Of a DNA stretch of 64,000 bases, positions 18,746 to 28,928 are shown piece by piece. The stretch spans positions 682,001-746,000 of the forward strand of contig NZ_CP072389.1 in the NCBI RefSeq assembly GCF_018127785.1. The letters run 5' to 3'. The notes beneath the pieces are model-generated. The model did no database searches, was not told the origin of the DNA, and saw only the letters and a list, made by a program, of their open reading frames with translations. Within the stretch, counting starts at the first letter, position 1. The number at the start of each line of letters is the position of its first letter. The translations under genes and the position numbers were made by a program. The stretch is from Prevotella scopos JCM 17725. GTDB lineage: Bacteria; Bacteroidota; Bacteroidia; Bacteroidales; Bacteroidaceae.

Positions 18746-19366
18746 ATGAAAAAGAAACTAATCATAAACGTTGGTCGCCAAATAGGAAGCGGTGGTCGTA
18801 TCATAGCAAGAATGCTTGCTGATGAATTTGATTGTCAGTTCTACGACCGTGAGATTCTAAATCTTGCAGCGAAAGAAAGTGGCTTCTCTGAAAAATTCTT
18901 TGAACAAAACGATGAACAGAAAGGGTTTATGAAAGGAAATTTCCACATACATCTTCCGCTCATAGGAGACAATAACTTCTATAAGAGTAACTTCTCACAG
19001 GAAAGTCTTTATCAGTTCCAAAGTGATGCTATTCGTGAAGCAGCTAAGCAGAACCCACGTTGCGTATTTGTGGGTAGAACAGCTGATTATGTATTACGTG
19101 ATAATCCCAATACTATCAATATCTTTATAACAGCTTCAATGGACACACGCATAACAAATGTTTGTGAGCGACAGGGATGTACGAGGCAGGAAGCACGTAA
19201 GATTATTGAAAGTGGTGAAAATGAGCGTGCTAAATATTACAACTATTACACTACTAAGGTGTGGGGACATGCAGAAAGTTATGACCTATGTATTGATGCA
19301 AGTATTTTAGGTTTAGAACAGACAAAGGAGTTGATAGCAGATTTTATCAAAAGAAAAGGCTTTTAA
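18746..19366 (+). CDS. Cytidylate kinase-like protein
   Basis: Predicted 206 aa. A P-loop-like GRQIGSGGRIIARML and the DREIL segment match the cytidylate kinase-2/AAA group rather than canonical Cmk. VFVGRTADYVLRD and MDTRITNVCERQGCTRQEARK fit the nucleotide-kinase lid region. It may phosphorylate a nucleotide or a related small molecule; the substrate is not proven. Its stop overlaps the next start (TAATG), so the two genes are translationally coupled. Confidence 0.82.
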   Translation: MKKKLIINVGRQIGSGGRIIARMLADEFDCQFYDREILNLAAKESGFSEKFFEQNDEQKGFMKGNFHIHLPLIGDNNFYKSNFSQESLYQFQSDAIREAAKQNPRCVFVGRTADYVLRDNPNTINIFITASMDTRITNVCERQGCTRQEARKIIESGENERAKYYNYYTTKVWGHAESYDLCIDASILGLEQTKELIADFIKRKGF

Positions 19367-19875
19367 TGAAACAAATCGGAATAATCTCTGACACCCACGG
19401 ATACTGGGATAATAAATATGAATACTATCTTGGCGAATGTGATGAGATTTGGCATGCAGGTGATATTGGTTCCTTAGAAGTTGCGGATAAGTTTGAGGCT
19501 CTGAAGCCTATCTTCCGTGCTGTTTGTGGGAATATAGATGATTACACTATGCGTAACCGATACCGGGAAATCTTACGTTTTAAATGTGAGGATGTAGATG
19601 TATTACTAAAACATATCGGTGGTTATCCTGGACGATATGATCGTTCGGTACAAAGTATGCTTTATGCGTCACCCCCGAACCTCTTTGTTGATGGACACTC
19701 ACATATCCTCAAGATACAATTCGACAAGACACTAAACCTACTTCACATAAATCCTGGTGCTGCGGGGCTACGCGGTTGGCATAAAGAAAGAACGTTAGTG
19801 AGATTAACCATTGACGGAAGTAAGTTGACTGATTGCGAAGTTATCACATTAGGGAATAAACAAGCCGTCATATAA
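19366..19875 (+). CDS. YfcE/MJ0936-type metallophosphoesterase
   Basis: Predicted 169 aa. The metal-binding motifs are in order: SDTHGYW, HAGDIG, GNIDD and DGHSHILKI, with a final HINPGAAG. This is the calcineurin-like fold of small phosphodiesterases (YfcE/MJ0936). The physiological substrate is unknown. It is coupled to the preceding kinase-like gene by a one-base overlap. Confidence 0.9.
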   Translation: MKQIGIISDTHGYWDNKYEYYLGECDEIWHAGDIGSLEVADKFEALKPIFRAVCGNIDDYTMRNRYREILRFKCEDVDVLLKHIGGYPGRYDRSVQSMLYASPPNLFVDGHSHILKIQFDKTLNLLHINPGAAGLRGWHKERTLVRLTIDGSKLTDCEVITLGNKQAVI

Positions 19876-19956
19876 AAATCTGATCTAAATTGTAATAAAA
19901 GAAAATGATTACAATAAAGATTATTAGAACTGATAATAATTTTAAACAATATAGAT

Positions 19957-21111
19957 ATGAAAACTTATTTAGTAACTGGTGCTGCCGGATTCATCGGAGC
20001 TAACTACATTAAGTATTTACTTCATAAGAAGTATGTGAATGAAGACATCAAAGTTATTATCCTCGATGCACTGACTTATGCAGGTAACCTCGGTACAATC
20101 AAGGATGATATTGATGATGAGCGTTGTATCTTTGTGAAAGGTGACATCCGTGATCGTGAATTAGCTGACCAACTCTTTGCAAAATATGACATTGACTATC
20201 TTGTAAACTTTGCAGCTGAAAGTCATGTTGATCGTTCTATAGAAGATCCACAGTTGTTCCTATCAGTAAACATCCTTGGTACTCAGAACCTCCTGGATGC
20301 TGCACGTCGTGCATGGGTGACAGGTAAGGACGAGCAGGGTTATCCTACATGGAAGGCTGGCAAGCGGTATCACCAAGTATCAACAGACGAAGTTTATGGT
20401 TCTTTAGGCGCTGAAGGTTACTTCACCGAGCAGACTCCACTCTGCCCACATAGCCCCTACTCTGCCAGCAAGACAAGTGCTGACCACTTCGTCATGGCTT
20501 ATCATGACACTTATCACATGCCAATCAGTATCACTCGTTGTTCTAACAACTATGGGCCTTACCACTTCCCAGAGAAATTGATTCCACTGATTATCAATAA
20601 CATCCTCGAAGGAAAGAAACTTCCTGTCTATGGCGAAGGTTTGAATGTTCGTGACTGGCTATATGTAGAGGATCACTGTAAGGCTATCGACATGGTTGTA
20701 CGTGAAGGTCGTGAAGGTGAAGTTTACAATGTTGGTGGTCATAACGAGATGAAGAATATCGACATTGTTAAACTCACGATCAAGACTATTCACGACATGA
20801 TGGCAGAGGATAAGAACCTTCGTAACATCCTCAAAAAACAGGTGAAAGATGCAAATGGTGATATCGACATCAGTTGGATAAATAACGACCTGATTACCCA
20901 TGTTCCTGATCGTCTTGGTCATGATGCACGTTATGCTATTGACCCAACGAAGATTAAGAATGAGTTGGGTTGGTATCCTGAAACAATGTTTGCAGAGGGT
21001 ATCGTGAAGACAATACGCTGGAACTTGGAACATCAGGATTGGATTCAAGAGGTAACTTCTGGTGACTACCAAAAGTACTATGACATGATGTACACTAAAA
21101 AAGGAAGATAA
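19957..21111 (+). CDS. rfbB: dTDP-glucose 4,6-dehydratase
   Basis: Predicted 384 aa short-chain dehydrogenase that turns dTDP-glucose into dTDP-4-keto-6-deoxyglucose. It has TGAAGFIGANY (NAD site), STDEVYGSLG with the catalytic Asp-Glu pair, and YSASKTSADHF with Tyr and Lys. FAAESHVDRS is a family signature. It opens a plus-strand group with a 3,4-ketoisomerase, an acyltransferase and a sugar aminotransferase, pointing to a dTDP-3-amino-3,6-dideoxyhexose. RmlA is not in the window. Confidence 0.95.
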   Translation: MKTYLVTGAAGFIGANYIKYLLHKKYVNEDIKVIILDALTYAGNLGTIKDDIDDERCIFVKGDIRDRELADQLFAKYDIDYLVNFAAESHVDRSIEDPQLFLSVNILGTQNLLDAARRAWVTGKDEQGYPTWKAGKRYHQVSTDEVYGSLGAEGYFTEQTPLCPHSPYSASKTSADHFVMAYHDTYHMPISITRCSNNYGPYHFPEKLIPLIINNILEGKKLPVYGEGLNVRDWLYVEDHCKAIDMVVREGREGEVYNVGGHNEMKNIDIVKLTIKTIHDMMAEDKNLRNILKKQVKDANGDIDISWINNDLITHVPDRLGHDARYAIDPTKIKNELGWYPETMFAEGIVKTIRWNLEHQDWIQEVTSGDYQKYYDMMYTKKGR

Positions 21112-21201
21112 AGAAATTATCCTACACTCTCGTCTGCTTTCTTGAACAATGGCGAGGGTGTGAATGCGCTCATAATCAAAACATAGACAACACATTTTCA
21201 A

Positions 21202-22383
21202 ATGAAGAGAATCTTGTTATTAGGCTCAGGCGAACTGGGCAAGGAGTTCGTTATTGCTGCTAAACGTGCTGGACAATATGTCATTGCGTGCGATAGTTAT
21301 GAGAATGCACCAGCCATGCAGGTTGCTGATGAATTCGTAGTGATAGATATGCTTGATGCTACAGCACTCGACACCGTTGTAGAAACATATCAGCCTGACC
21401 TCATCATTCCCGAGATTGAAGCGATTAGAACAGAGCGTCTGTTTGATTACGAAGAGCGTGGAATACAAGTTGCGCCATCTGCACGTGCTGTAAACTTCAC
21501 AATGAACCGTCGTGCTATACGTGACCTTGCTGCACAAGACTTGGGATTAAGAACTGCCAAATACTTCTATGCCAAAACATATGACGAGTTCAAGGTAGCA
21601 GCCGACGAGATTGGTTTTCCGTGTGTTGTAAAACCTTTGATGAGCTCAAGTGGACATGGTCAAAGTTATGTTCACAATAATGAAGAGCTTGAAGAAGCCT
21701 TTCAGAATGCCATGGAAGGTGCACGAGGCGATGTAAAGGAGGTTATCATTGAAGAATTTATTGAGTTTGATAGTGAGTTTACGCTACTCACAGTAACACA
21801 GAAAAATGGTCCAACCCTATTCTGTCCACCTATCGGACACATCCAAAAGGGGGGCGATTATCGTGAGAGCTGGCAACCATACGCCATCTCAGAAGAGTCA
21901 TTACGTCAGGCGGAGCATATTGCTTACGAAGTAACACGCGCACTTACAGGATATGGTATTTGGGGAGTTGAGTTCTTTCTAACAAAGAAAGGAGAAGTAA
22001 TATTCTCAGAACTGTCTCCTCGTCCACATGATACAGGTATGGTAACACTGGCTCACACAACAAACTTCAACGAATTCGAGCTTCATTTCCGTGCGGTAAT
22101 GGGACTTCCAATCCCGGCAATCCACCTTGAACATGCAGGTTGTTCGGCTGTTATTCTCTCTCCAATTGAGACTAATAAACCATTATTATACAATCTATTA
22201 GATGCATGTAAGGAAGATCGGACACGTTTACGAATCTTCGGAAAACCAATTGCCCACGTTGGTCGCCGCATGGGAGTTGCACTATGCTATGGAGAAGTTG
22301 GAACTGATATGAATACACTTCGTGATAAGACGAAACGTGTTGCAGCTACCGTTCTAGGTACAGATCCATATATGAATAAATAA
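21202..22383 (+). CDS. purT: Formate-dependent GAR transformylase
   Basis: Predicted 393 aa ATP-grasp enzyme. It formylates glycinamide ribonucleotide with formate and ATP in purine synthesis. Visible are [51 protein letters not shown] and the ATP-grasp metal motif in [15 protein letters not shown]. The length is normal. It lies between rfbB and the ketoisomerase gene of the sugar group; there is no other purine gene here. Confidence 0.95.
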   Translation: MKRILLLGSGELGKEFVIAAKRAGQYVIACDSYENAPAMQVADEFVVIDMLDATALDTVVETYQPDLIIPEIEAIRTERLFDYEERGIQVAPSARAVNFTMNRRAIRDLAAQDLGLRTAKYFYAKTYDEFKVAADEIGFPCVVKPLMSSSGHGQSYVHNNEELEEAFQNAMEGARGDVKEVIIEEFIEFDSEFTLLTVTQKNGPTLFCPPIGHIQKGGDYRESWQPYAISEESLRQAEHIAYEVTRALTGYGIWGVEFFLTKKGEVIFSELSPRPHDTGMVTLAHTTNFNEFELHFRAVMGLPIPAIHLEHAGCSAVILSPIETNKPLLYNLLDACKEDRTRLRIFGKPIAHVGRRMGVALCYGEVGTDMNTLRDKTKRVAATVLGTDPYMNK

Positions 22384-22409
22384 CTTTCAAAAGTCAATAG
22401 ACGATAAGA

Positions 22410-22835
22410 ATGAAAGAAACAGAAGCTTCAATAGGAAAGATTATCTCCTTACAAAAGATGGTTGACCCACGTGGTAACCTCTCTATTGCTGAGGGAATGA
22501 AGGATATTCCTTTCAACATTTCTCGTGTTTATTGGACATACGATGTACCTTCAGGTGCTTGCCGTGGTGGTCATGCCCATAAACATTGCCGAGAATTCAT
22601 CATTGCTGTTAGCGGTTCCTTTACGGTTACCCTCGATAATGGACGTGATAAGCAATCTTTTCTCTTGAATCATCCTTATCAAGGACTCTTAGTTGAGACT
22701 GATACCTGGCGTACGCTCGATGATTTTTCATCAGGTGCCGTATGCCTTGTTTTGGCAGAAGATCCTTTTGAAGAAAATGATTATATCCGTGAATACACAG
22801 AGTTTCTTAACTATAAGTGTTCTAAGAAAGGATAA
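22410..22835 (+). CDS. dTDP-4-keto-6-deoxyhexose 3,4-ketoisomerase (FdtA/WxcM-like)
   Basis: Predicted 141 aa cupin. The start (IISLQKMVDPRGNLSIAEG) and the His cluster in RGGHAHKHCREFIIAVSG match FdtA/QdtA/WxcM C-terminal-type sugar isomerases. These move the keto group from C4 to C3 of dTDP-4-keto-6-deoxyglucose. It fits between rfbB and the aminotransferase. FdtA and QdtA give different stereochemistry and cannot be told apart here. Confidence 0.88.
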   Translation: MKETEASIGKIISLQKMVDPRGNLSIAEGMKDIPFNISRVYWTYDVPSGACRGGHAHKHCREFIIAVSGSFTVTLDNGRDKQSFLLNHPYQGLLVETDTWRTLDDFSSGAVCLVLAEDPFEENDYIREYTEFLNYKCSKKG

Positions 22836-22914
22836 AAGTTAAACTATAAATTTGACATAAAAGAATAAAAGAAGATAGTTTAGAGCATCTTCTATTATTC
22901 AATCCTAAAATATA

Positions 22915-23874
22915 ATGTTTGAAGTAAAGCAATACACGCAAGAACAAGCACAAGCGTGGAACGAGTTTATTGAGGATTCACGACAAGGAACATTCCTCTT
23001 CAACCGTTCCTATATGGATTATCATGCCGATAGATTTCAGGATGCTTCGCTGATGATTTATCGAAAAGGACAGCTCTATGCACTCTTACCTGCTAATCGT
23101 TTAGGCGACATACTTTACTCTCATCAAGGATTGACTTACGGTGGACTTATAACAAAGAAACAGGCTACTACAGCTGAGATTTGTGAGGTCTTTATAAGGA
23201 TTAACAAATATCTTTATAACTCAGAGATACAAAGAGTTGTATATAAACCTACTCCATGGATATACCATTGCTATCCTGCAGAAGAAGACCTTTATGCTAT
23301 TATCAATATATGCCATGCCCAGCTGATGGGTCGTGATGTATCAAGCACAATTCCTTTTATTTCAAGAATGAAGTTTAAAGAAATTCGTCGCAGAGGAATT
23401 AAAAAGGCTATACATGCTGGAGTTACTGTTCGTGAGAGTAAAGACTTTGCAACTTTTTGGGATATTCTCGATAAGAACCTCACCAATAAGTATGCTACTC
23501 ACCCTGTACACTCCCTTGAAGAGTTAATTTTACTTCACAGTCGGTTTCCTAACTCAATTAAACTATTCATGGCATACAATGACAAAGAGATTGCTATTGG
23601 GGGGACAATCATTTATGAGATGCCGCAGGTAGTTCATACTCAATACATCTCAGCTTCCCCTGAAGGGAAAAAGATTGGAGCCCTCGACCTCCTATTTGAC
23701 TATATTCTTAATAATGTATATGCCAATCATAAGGGCTACTTTGACTTTGGCAAGAGTACAGAAGAACAAGGAAAGGTTCTTAACGAACCACTTATTTTTC
23801 AAAAAGAAGGCTTTGGAGGACGTGGCGTTTGCTACGACTGTTATACATGGGAAACAAAGTCTAATATAGAGTAA
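22915..23874 (+). CDS. FemAB/GNAT-like acyltransferase
   Basis: Predicted 319 aa. The start ([23 protein letters not shown]) and the second half ([18 protein letters not shown], then [12 protein letters not shown]) match GNAT-fold proteins of the FemAB/peptidoglycan-bridge type. Similar proteins are often next to sugar aminotransferases. From the context it may N-acylate the amino sugar made by its neighbours. The acyl donor is unknown. Confidence 0.75.
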   Translation: MFEVKQYTQEQAQAWNEFIEDSRQGTFLFNRSYMDYHADRFQDASLMIYRKGQLYALLPANRLGDILYSHQGLTYGGLITKKQATTAEICEVFIRINKYLYNSEIQRVVYKPTPWIYHCYPAEEDLYAIINICHAQLMGRDVSSTIPFISRMKFKEIRRRGIKKAIHAGVTVRESKDFATFWDILDKNLTNKYATHPVHSLEELILLHSRFPNSIKLFMAYNDKEIAIGGTIIYEMPQVVHTQYISASPEGKKIGALDLLFDYILNNVYANHKGYFDFGKSTEEQGKVLNEPLIFQKEGFGGRGVCYDCYTWETKSNIE

Positions 23875-23920
23875 TGCAAGAGTTCCGAGCATAAGCAGTG
23901 CACTTCATAAAAGAATAAAC

Positions 23921-25018
23921 ATGATAAACTATCTCTCACTTCAAAAAATAACAGCATTACATGAATCAGAGATTACTACAGCTGTTAATCAGGTACTACG
24001 TTCTGGCTGGTATCTGCAGGGGGAGCATATAGCTTTATTTGAAAATAATTATGCACAATACATTGGTACAAAGTACTGTGTAACATGTGGTAATGGGCTT
24101 GATGCACTCTGTCTTATCTTCCGTGCCTATATAGAATTAGGACTTCTCAAAGAAGGAGACGAGGTCATTGTGCCTGCTAATACTTACATCGCGACAATCC
24201 TATCCATCACCGAAAACCATCTTACCCCTATCCTTGTAGAACCGGATATCAACACTTTAGAGATTGATGAGAAACAGATTGAACAAGCTATCACCTCTCG
24301 TACACGTGCCATTATGCTTGTACACCTTTATGGAAGATGTGCCTATATACCTTTCATTGGCGACATTTGTAAACACCATAACCTCTTACTGCTCGAAGAT
24401 AATGCGCAAGCGCACGGCTGTCACTTTGGTAACAAACGTACAGGGAGTCTAGGGACTGCTGCAGCGCATAGCTTTTACCCTGGTAAGAATCTTGGTGCCT
24501 TAGGAGATGCAGGAGCTGTGACAACCGATGATGAACAATTGGCACAAACCATCCGTTGCCTTGCAAACTATGGTTCTGCACGTAAATATGAGTTTACTTA
24601 CAAGGGAAGAAACAGTCGTATGGACGAGATCCAAGCTGCTGTGTTGAACGTGAAACTACCTTATCTTTACAAGGAAAATCAACGTAGAAAATACATTGCA
24701 AAAGCTTACTTTGAGGGTATTAATAACCCGCATATAACATTAATAAAGGATAATGACAGAGATAATGTTTATCATATCTTCCCTATTCTCTGTCCTTCTC
24801 GCAATCGTTTACAACAATATCTAAAAGAAAACGGCGTTGAAACAATGATACACTACCCCATTCCACCACATCAGCAACAAGCATATGAAGAATGGAATAG
24901 ACGTCATTATCCTATCACAGATTTAATCCATCAGCAAGAACTATCTCTTCCTTGCAACCCTACCATGACTGATGAAGAAGTTCATGAGATCATTAACTGT
25001 ATCAATAAGTATCAATAA
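23921..25018 (+). CDS. DegT/DnrJ-type sugar 3-aminotransferase (FdtB-like)
   Basis: Predicted 365 aa PLP enzyme. The catalytic Lys lies in [17 protein letters not shown], and EDNAQAHG supplies the cofactor-binding Asp. [12 protein letters not shown] and HYPIPPHQQ are typical of FdtB/QdtB-like enzymes that add an amino group to C3 of dTDP-3-keto-6-deoxyhexose. It completes a minimal dTDP-Fuc3N or dTDP-Qui3N route with rfbB and the ketoisomerase. Confidence 0.92.
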   Translation: MINYLSLQKITALHESEITTAVNQVLRSGWYLQGEHIALFENNYAQYIGTKYCVTCGNGLDALCLIFRAYIELGLLKEGDEVIVPANTYIATILSITENHLTPILVEPDINTLEIDEKQIEQAITSRTRAIMLVHLYGRCAYIPFIGDICKHHNLLLLEDNAQAHGCHFGNKRTGSLGTAAAHSFYPGKNLGALGDAGAVTTDDEQLAQTIRCLANYGSARKYEFTYKGRNSRMDEIQAAVLNVKLPYLYKENQRRKYIAKAYFEGINNPHITLIKDNDRDNVYHIFPILCPSRNRLQQYLKENGVETMIHYPIPPHQQQAYEEWNRRHYPITDLIHQQELSLPCNPTMTDEEVHEIINCINKYQ

Positions 25019-25032
25019 AACTAATATAACGT

Positions 25033-26505
25033 ATGAGAAAAATCACCTATATCACCTCTACATTTGTTGCGCTAATGATGTTGAATGCACAATCTGTAAG
25101 TGCTGAGAATATCAATGATATACCAGCTAATCAACTTACTTGCCCAGCAGATGCTGTTACCTTTACATCAAAACGCCCTAAAGAAGCCGAGCGTCTTTTC
25201 CATTCTGATGCAGTTGAGAAAGAAATAAAGGATATTGTAAAGAAATTAACAAACAAACGTTTGGCATGGATGTTTGAGAATTGCTTCCCCAATACACTCG
25301 ATACCACTGTACACTATGGTGAAGATGCCGATGGAACACCTGACACATACGTTTATACAGGTGATATTCCTGCGATGTGGCTTCGCGACTCGGGTGCACA
25401 AGTGTGGCCATACGTACAGTTGGCTAGCAAGGATAAGAAACTAAAGAAGATGCTTGCTGGAGTTATCAATCGTCAATTCAAGTGTATAAACATCGATCCA
25501 TACGCTAATGCTTTTAATCATTATCCAGATCCAAATGGCCGATGGATGACTGATGAAACTGATATGAAACCAGAGTTGCACGAACGTAAGTTTGAGATTG
25601 ACTCACTTTGCTATCCTATCCGTCTCGCTTATGAATATTGGAAGATAACAGGTGATACAAATGTCTTTGGACCAGAATGGATTAAAACAGTAGAAAATAT
25701 ACTCAAAACATTCCGCACGCAACAGAAGAAAGATGGTAGAGGAACCTACAAGTTCTTACGTGTCACGGACCGTGCACTCGACACAATGAACAATGCAGGA
25801 TGGGGTGCTCCCGTTAAGCCAATAGGTTTGATAGCTTCAGCTTTCCGTCCTTCTGACGACACAACAACCTTGCAGTTCCTCGTACCTTCGAACTTTATGA
25901 CTGTTTCTTCACTTCGCAAAGCAGCAGAGATTTTGACCAAGGTAAATAAGAATACAGCGCTTGCAGCACAATGTACTGACCTTGCCAACGAAGTTAGTGA
26001 TGCCTTAAAGAAGTATGCAGTATATGACCATCCTAAATATGGGAAAATATATGCTTACGAAGTTGATGGCTTTGGAAGCTATTTCCTGATGGATGATGCT
26101 AACGTACCAAGCCTCTTGGCAATGCCTTATCTTGGTGATGTTAGTATAGACGATCCAATCTATCAGAATACTCGCCGTTATGTATGGAGCGAGGATAATC
26201 CTTATTTCCATCGTGGAAAGGCTGGAGAAGGAATTGGGGGACCACATATTGGCAACGATATGATATGGCCTATGTCAATCATGATGCGCGCTTTCACGTC
26301 AAAAAATGATGATGAAATACGTCAATGTATTGAAATGTTGATGAATACTGATGCTGGCAAAGGTTTCATCCATGAAAGCTTCTATAAGGATGATGCTAAC
26401 AACTACACACGCGACTGGTTTGCATGGCAAAATACATTGTTTGGTGAACTGATTATTAAGTTGGTAAGTGATGGTAAACTAGACTTGCTCAACAGCATAA
26501 AATAG
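25033..26505 (+). CDS. GH125 exo-alpha-1,6-mannosidase
   Basis: Predicted 490 aa. A signal peptide ends near SVSAEN, so the enzyme is exported. Motifs of glycoside hydrolase family 125 include GDIPAMWLRDSGAQVWPY near 115, NPYFHRGKAGEGIGGPH and HESFYKDD...TRDWFAWQN. The family removes alpha-1,6-linked mannose from the non-reducing end, for example from N-glycans or fungal mannan. It starts 14 bp after the aminotransferase but is probably functionally separate. Confidence 0.92.
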   Translation: MRKITYITSTFVALMMLNAQSVSAENINDIPANQLTCPADAVTFTSKRPKEAERLFHSDAVEKEIKDIVKKLTNKRLAWMFENCFPNTLDTTVHYGEDADGTPDTYVYTGDIPAMWLRDSGAQVWPYVQLASKDKKLKKMLAGVINRQFKCINIDPYANAFNHYPDPNGRWMTDETDMKPELHERKFEIDSLCYPIRLAYEYWKITGDTNVFGPEWIKTVENILKTFRTQQKKDGRGTYKFLRVTDRALDTMNNAGWGAPVKPIGLIASAFRPSDDTTTLQFLVPSNFMTVSSLRKAAEILTKVNKNTALAAQCTDLANEVSDALKKYAVYDHPKYGKIYAYEVDGFGSYFLMDDANVPSLLAMPYLGDVSIDDPIYQNTRRYVWSEDNPYFHRGKAGEGIGGPHIGNDMIWPMSIMMRAFTSKNDDEIRQCIEMLMNTDAGKGFIHESFYKDDANNYTRDWFAWQNTLFGELIIKLVSDGKLDLLNSIK

Positions 26506-26585
26506 ACCATTATTAAGTACGGTGTAGAGATATTTGAGAAGTTATCAGATAAAAATTAAATGTTCACACCATTTAACATTTTATA

Positions 26586-26617
26586 TTTGGAAATATAACA
26601 AGATTTAGATATCTTTG
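26586..26617 (+). promoter_or_regulatory. Promoter of the small-RNA candidate
   Basis: TTTG, 20 bp, TATCTTTG, an exact fit to the Bacteroidetes promoter consensus, facing a non-coding stretch that ends in a strong terminator. Confidence 0.75.
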
Positions 26618-26623
26618 CATCGT

Positions 26624-26716
26624 GTTTTTCATGGTATTAGATTATTAAGGTTAGAAGATTAGTTGTCGTGAGACAAGTAATCTTTCAGTCCCAGACCAAC
26701 AGTCTGGGACTTTTTA
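26624..26716 (+). ncRNA. Small-RNA candidate, about 93 nt
   Basis: It lies between an exact-fit promoter and a strong terminator, with no ORF. Inside, bases 26655-26684 can form a 13-bp stem with one mismatch, capped by a GUGA tetraloop (core TTGTC-GTGA-GACAA). The start is taken as 7 nt after the -7 box. The promoter-to-terminator layout resembles what has been described for the Bacteroidales-1 RNA class, but I could not test a covariance model. A related GUGA hairpin occurs in the candidate at 47227-47481. Confidence 0.55.
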
Positions 26717-26718
26717 TT
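26688..26718 (+). terminator. Terminator of the small-RNA candidate
   Basis: A 9-bp GC-rich stem (GTCCCAGAC / GTCTGGGAC) followed by TTTTTATTTTT. Confidence 0.85.
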
Positions 26719-26888
26719 TTTAATATACTTTGACTTTATTGTCTTAACAAATCGAAATAATAAAGCCCTGAAAAACCTCATTAAGTATAGAAGATGATGC
26801 TTTTGTTAGCTTCTAAAAGAGAAACATCATTTAGGATTTGTAACAAAAAATTACACTTCATAGATAAAACAAGATTTTATAGTACGAT

Positions 26889-26927
26889 AAAAGAGCCAGT
26901 TTTCGATTGCAGAACTGGCTCTTTTGT
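26889..26927. terminator. Bidirectional terminator
   Basis: A 13-bp stem (AAAAGAGCCAGTT / AACTGGCTCTTTT). It lies about 110 bp past the YihY stop and could stop transcription from both sides. The bases between the small-RNA terminator and this hairpin show no ORF. Confidence 0.75.
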
Positions 26928-27035
26928 TATGTTATCATATTCGTTTGGAAGAGAATATCAGATGGTTTAGTGTTACAATATTATCCTTCTCAAAAGACAA
27001 TCAACGAAGTATACCACTAAATCCAATATAATCCT

Positions 27036-28382
27036 TTAATTCTCTGAATAACTTATTAGTTCTTTAATATTGATTGATTTCAACTCTTTAAGATAAATCT
27101 CGCGTATACTTCTCACCCTATTATATATGTCATTGTTCCATGCTTTTTTAGGAGAGAAACCTAAAAGCGCAAAATCAAATGCTGGAGTAGATTCTAAACG
27201 AGCAATCATTTCACCTACAGTTATGTTATTTGTATCGTGCGTAGGCGTATAAGTTACTTCATCAGAAGTAGGTGAAAAGTTCTCCGAGATGAGATTGACC
27301 TCTTTTAATCTATAGAGAATATCCGTCATCACACGAATAGGAATATGCGTTTCAGACTTTATTTGCAATGCAGTCTGAGGCTTTTGGTCATTTGCAAAAC
27401 GTTGACAGATATGGCTCAATACAGTCGCACACAGTATTAAAAGGTCATTATGACATATTTCTTCTGTATCTATCAGACACTCATAGTACTCTAAATTTTG
27501 ATTAAAATAACAGAGTTCTGCACAGAATAGACAGATATACCACGATGCAAGTATCCACAACATAAACAGTGGAAGTGCTGCAAACGAACCATAAATGGCA
27601 TTATAACTTGTAAGAAAAATCTGTCCATGTATATAAACCGCTTGTAAGCAAAGCATAGCGATACTGGCTATCATCGCAGGAGCAACTGTCTTCGTAATCT
27701 TAACCTTCGCATTGGGCATGAAAACATAAAGCACAATGAACATAAGGGTAAGGATAGACCATGGCACAAGATAACGAAGTGAAAAGCTCGCAATAGTTCC
27801 GAGAAAGCGCAAACCATTTAGATTCTCTACAAAGCTATAGAAATAGATGCTAAGTCCTGAAAGAATGATAATGCTAATAGGTACGAGAAACATTAAAGCC
27901 GTATAATCTATGACTATCCTACTAAGAGAGCGACTATCTTTAACCTGCCATATATTATCAAAAGCAGTCTCTACCGTTCTAATCAGAGAGAAAACACTAT
28001 AAAGCATTATCATCAGTCCTATTCCGATAAAGAGTCCAGTCTTAGCATGAACAAGGTAAGACTGCGTAAGCTTTAACAGCCAAGTAGCCGCTTCGGGTTG
28101 TGCAGACAACATTTCACGAAATTGTTTTTCGAGAAACTGCCCAAAACCAAAGCCATTTGCAATAGCAAAAATCATAGATGCTATGGGCACGATTGCCATT
28201 ATCATAGAAAACGAAAGTTGTGCCGTGAAAGCAGCATGATCGCGCACAAAAAAGAATTTGACAGTAAGATAAAACTTCTGAAGCTGTTTGATTAGCATAT
28301 TTCTACGCTTTGAACTATGCTCAGTTTTCATGAACATACCAACAGTTAAGAAGTACTTAATCCTTTCTATATCTATCTTCAT
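27036..28382 (-). CDS. YihY/BrkB-family membrane protein
   Basis: Predicted 448 aa. A cytoplasmic start of about 45 residues leads to six to seven membrane segments with family motifs: RDHAAFTAQLSFSMIMAIVP, FDNIWQV and IYGSFAALPLFMLWILASWY. The C-terminal 160 residues are soluble and include a winged-helix-like stretch (KSETHIPIRVMTDILYRLKE). The family was once named ribonuclease BN, but that is not its proven role. Its function is unclear; transport or envelope integrity is suspected. Confidence 0.88.
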   Translation of the reverse strand: MKIDIERIKYFLTVGMFMKTEHSSKRRNMLIKQLQKFYLTVKFFFVRDHAAFTAQLSFSMIMAIVPIASMIFAIANGFGFGQFLEKQFREMLSAQPEAATWLLKLTQSYLVHAKTGLFIGIGLMIMLYSVFSLIRTVETAFDNIWQVKDSRSLSRIVIDYTALMFLVPISIIILSGLSIYFYSFVENLNGLRFLGTIASFSLRYLVPWSILTLMFIVLYVFMPNAKVKITKTVAPAMIASIAMLCLQAVYIHGQIFLTSYNAIYGSFAALPLFMLWILASWYICLFCAELCYFNQNLEYYECLIDTEEICHNDLLILCATVLSHICQRFANDQKPQTALQIKSETHIPIRVMTDILYRLKEVNLISENFSPTSDEVTYTPTHDTNNITVGEMIARLESTPAFDFALLGFSPKKAWNNDIYNRVRSIREIYLKELKSINIKELISYSEN

Positions 28383-28699
28383 TATGGTTTCTTATTTCAG
28401 AAAAAAGTAGGAGTTATTATGCAAACTTAATAAAAAAAAGCGAAATTAGCAACAATTACACCTATTAATAATAATAACACTAACGAGATTCATTCAAAAC
28501 AATAAGTCTACTTTAGTTACTTCTTCTCATCATCTTGTAAAGTTAATAATCCTCGTCTTGTAATAAAAATTCGTATCCTTAATTTTAAACAAGGCTTGAT
28601 AGCGTTCGAATTAAGGCTCAATTGGCATCCAAAAGACGCCCTTTTGCGATGCTGTTAACGCCCTTTTGAAGGCTAATTAAGCACCTATTACCAAGCACT
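28383..28699. repeat. Intergenic stretch with 11-bp direct repeats, next to the IS3 element
   Basis: No gene is visible. ACGCCCTTTTG occurs at 28636-28646 and at 28658-28668, 22 bp apart, inside a block (about 28600-28690) that looks like a dispersed Prevotella-type intergenic repeat. That impression comes from memory of similar genomes and is not tested. Confidence 0.4.
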
Positions 28700-28928
28700 T
28701 GACTATGCCTAAATTTACTTCACACTTTTCTGGTTATTGTTACTAAATTGGTTTACACATTTTTTACTTGCTTCCTGAACAGCTTTACACCCCCATGGAA
28801 ACTTTACTGATTCGCTTTACATAGTCATAAATCTTGACAATGAAGTCTGAACGTGTGTAGCACATGTTCAAAGTTAGTATTTTTCCTTCAACTTACAAAA
28901 TTTAATACCATGAAACGCACAGAAACCC

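Noticed and set aside
20659..21201. 180-aa minus-strand ORF
   Set aside because: It is mostly antisense to rfbB and its residue composition is not protein-like.
21202..22383. purT as a sugar N-formyltransferase
   Set aside because: All motifs are those of GAR transformylase, including the ATP-grasp site, and sugar formyltransferases belong to another fold.
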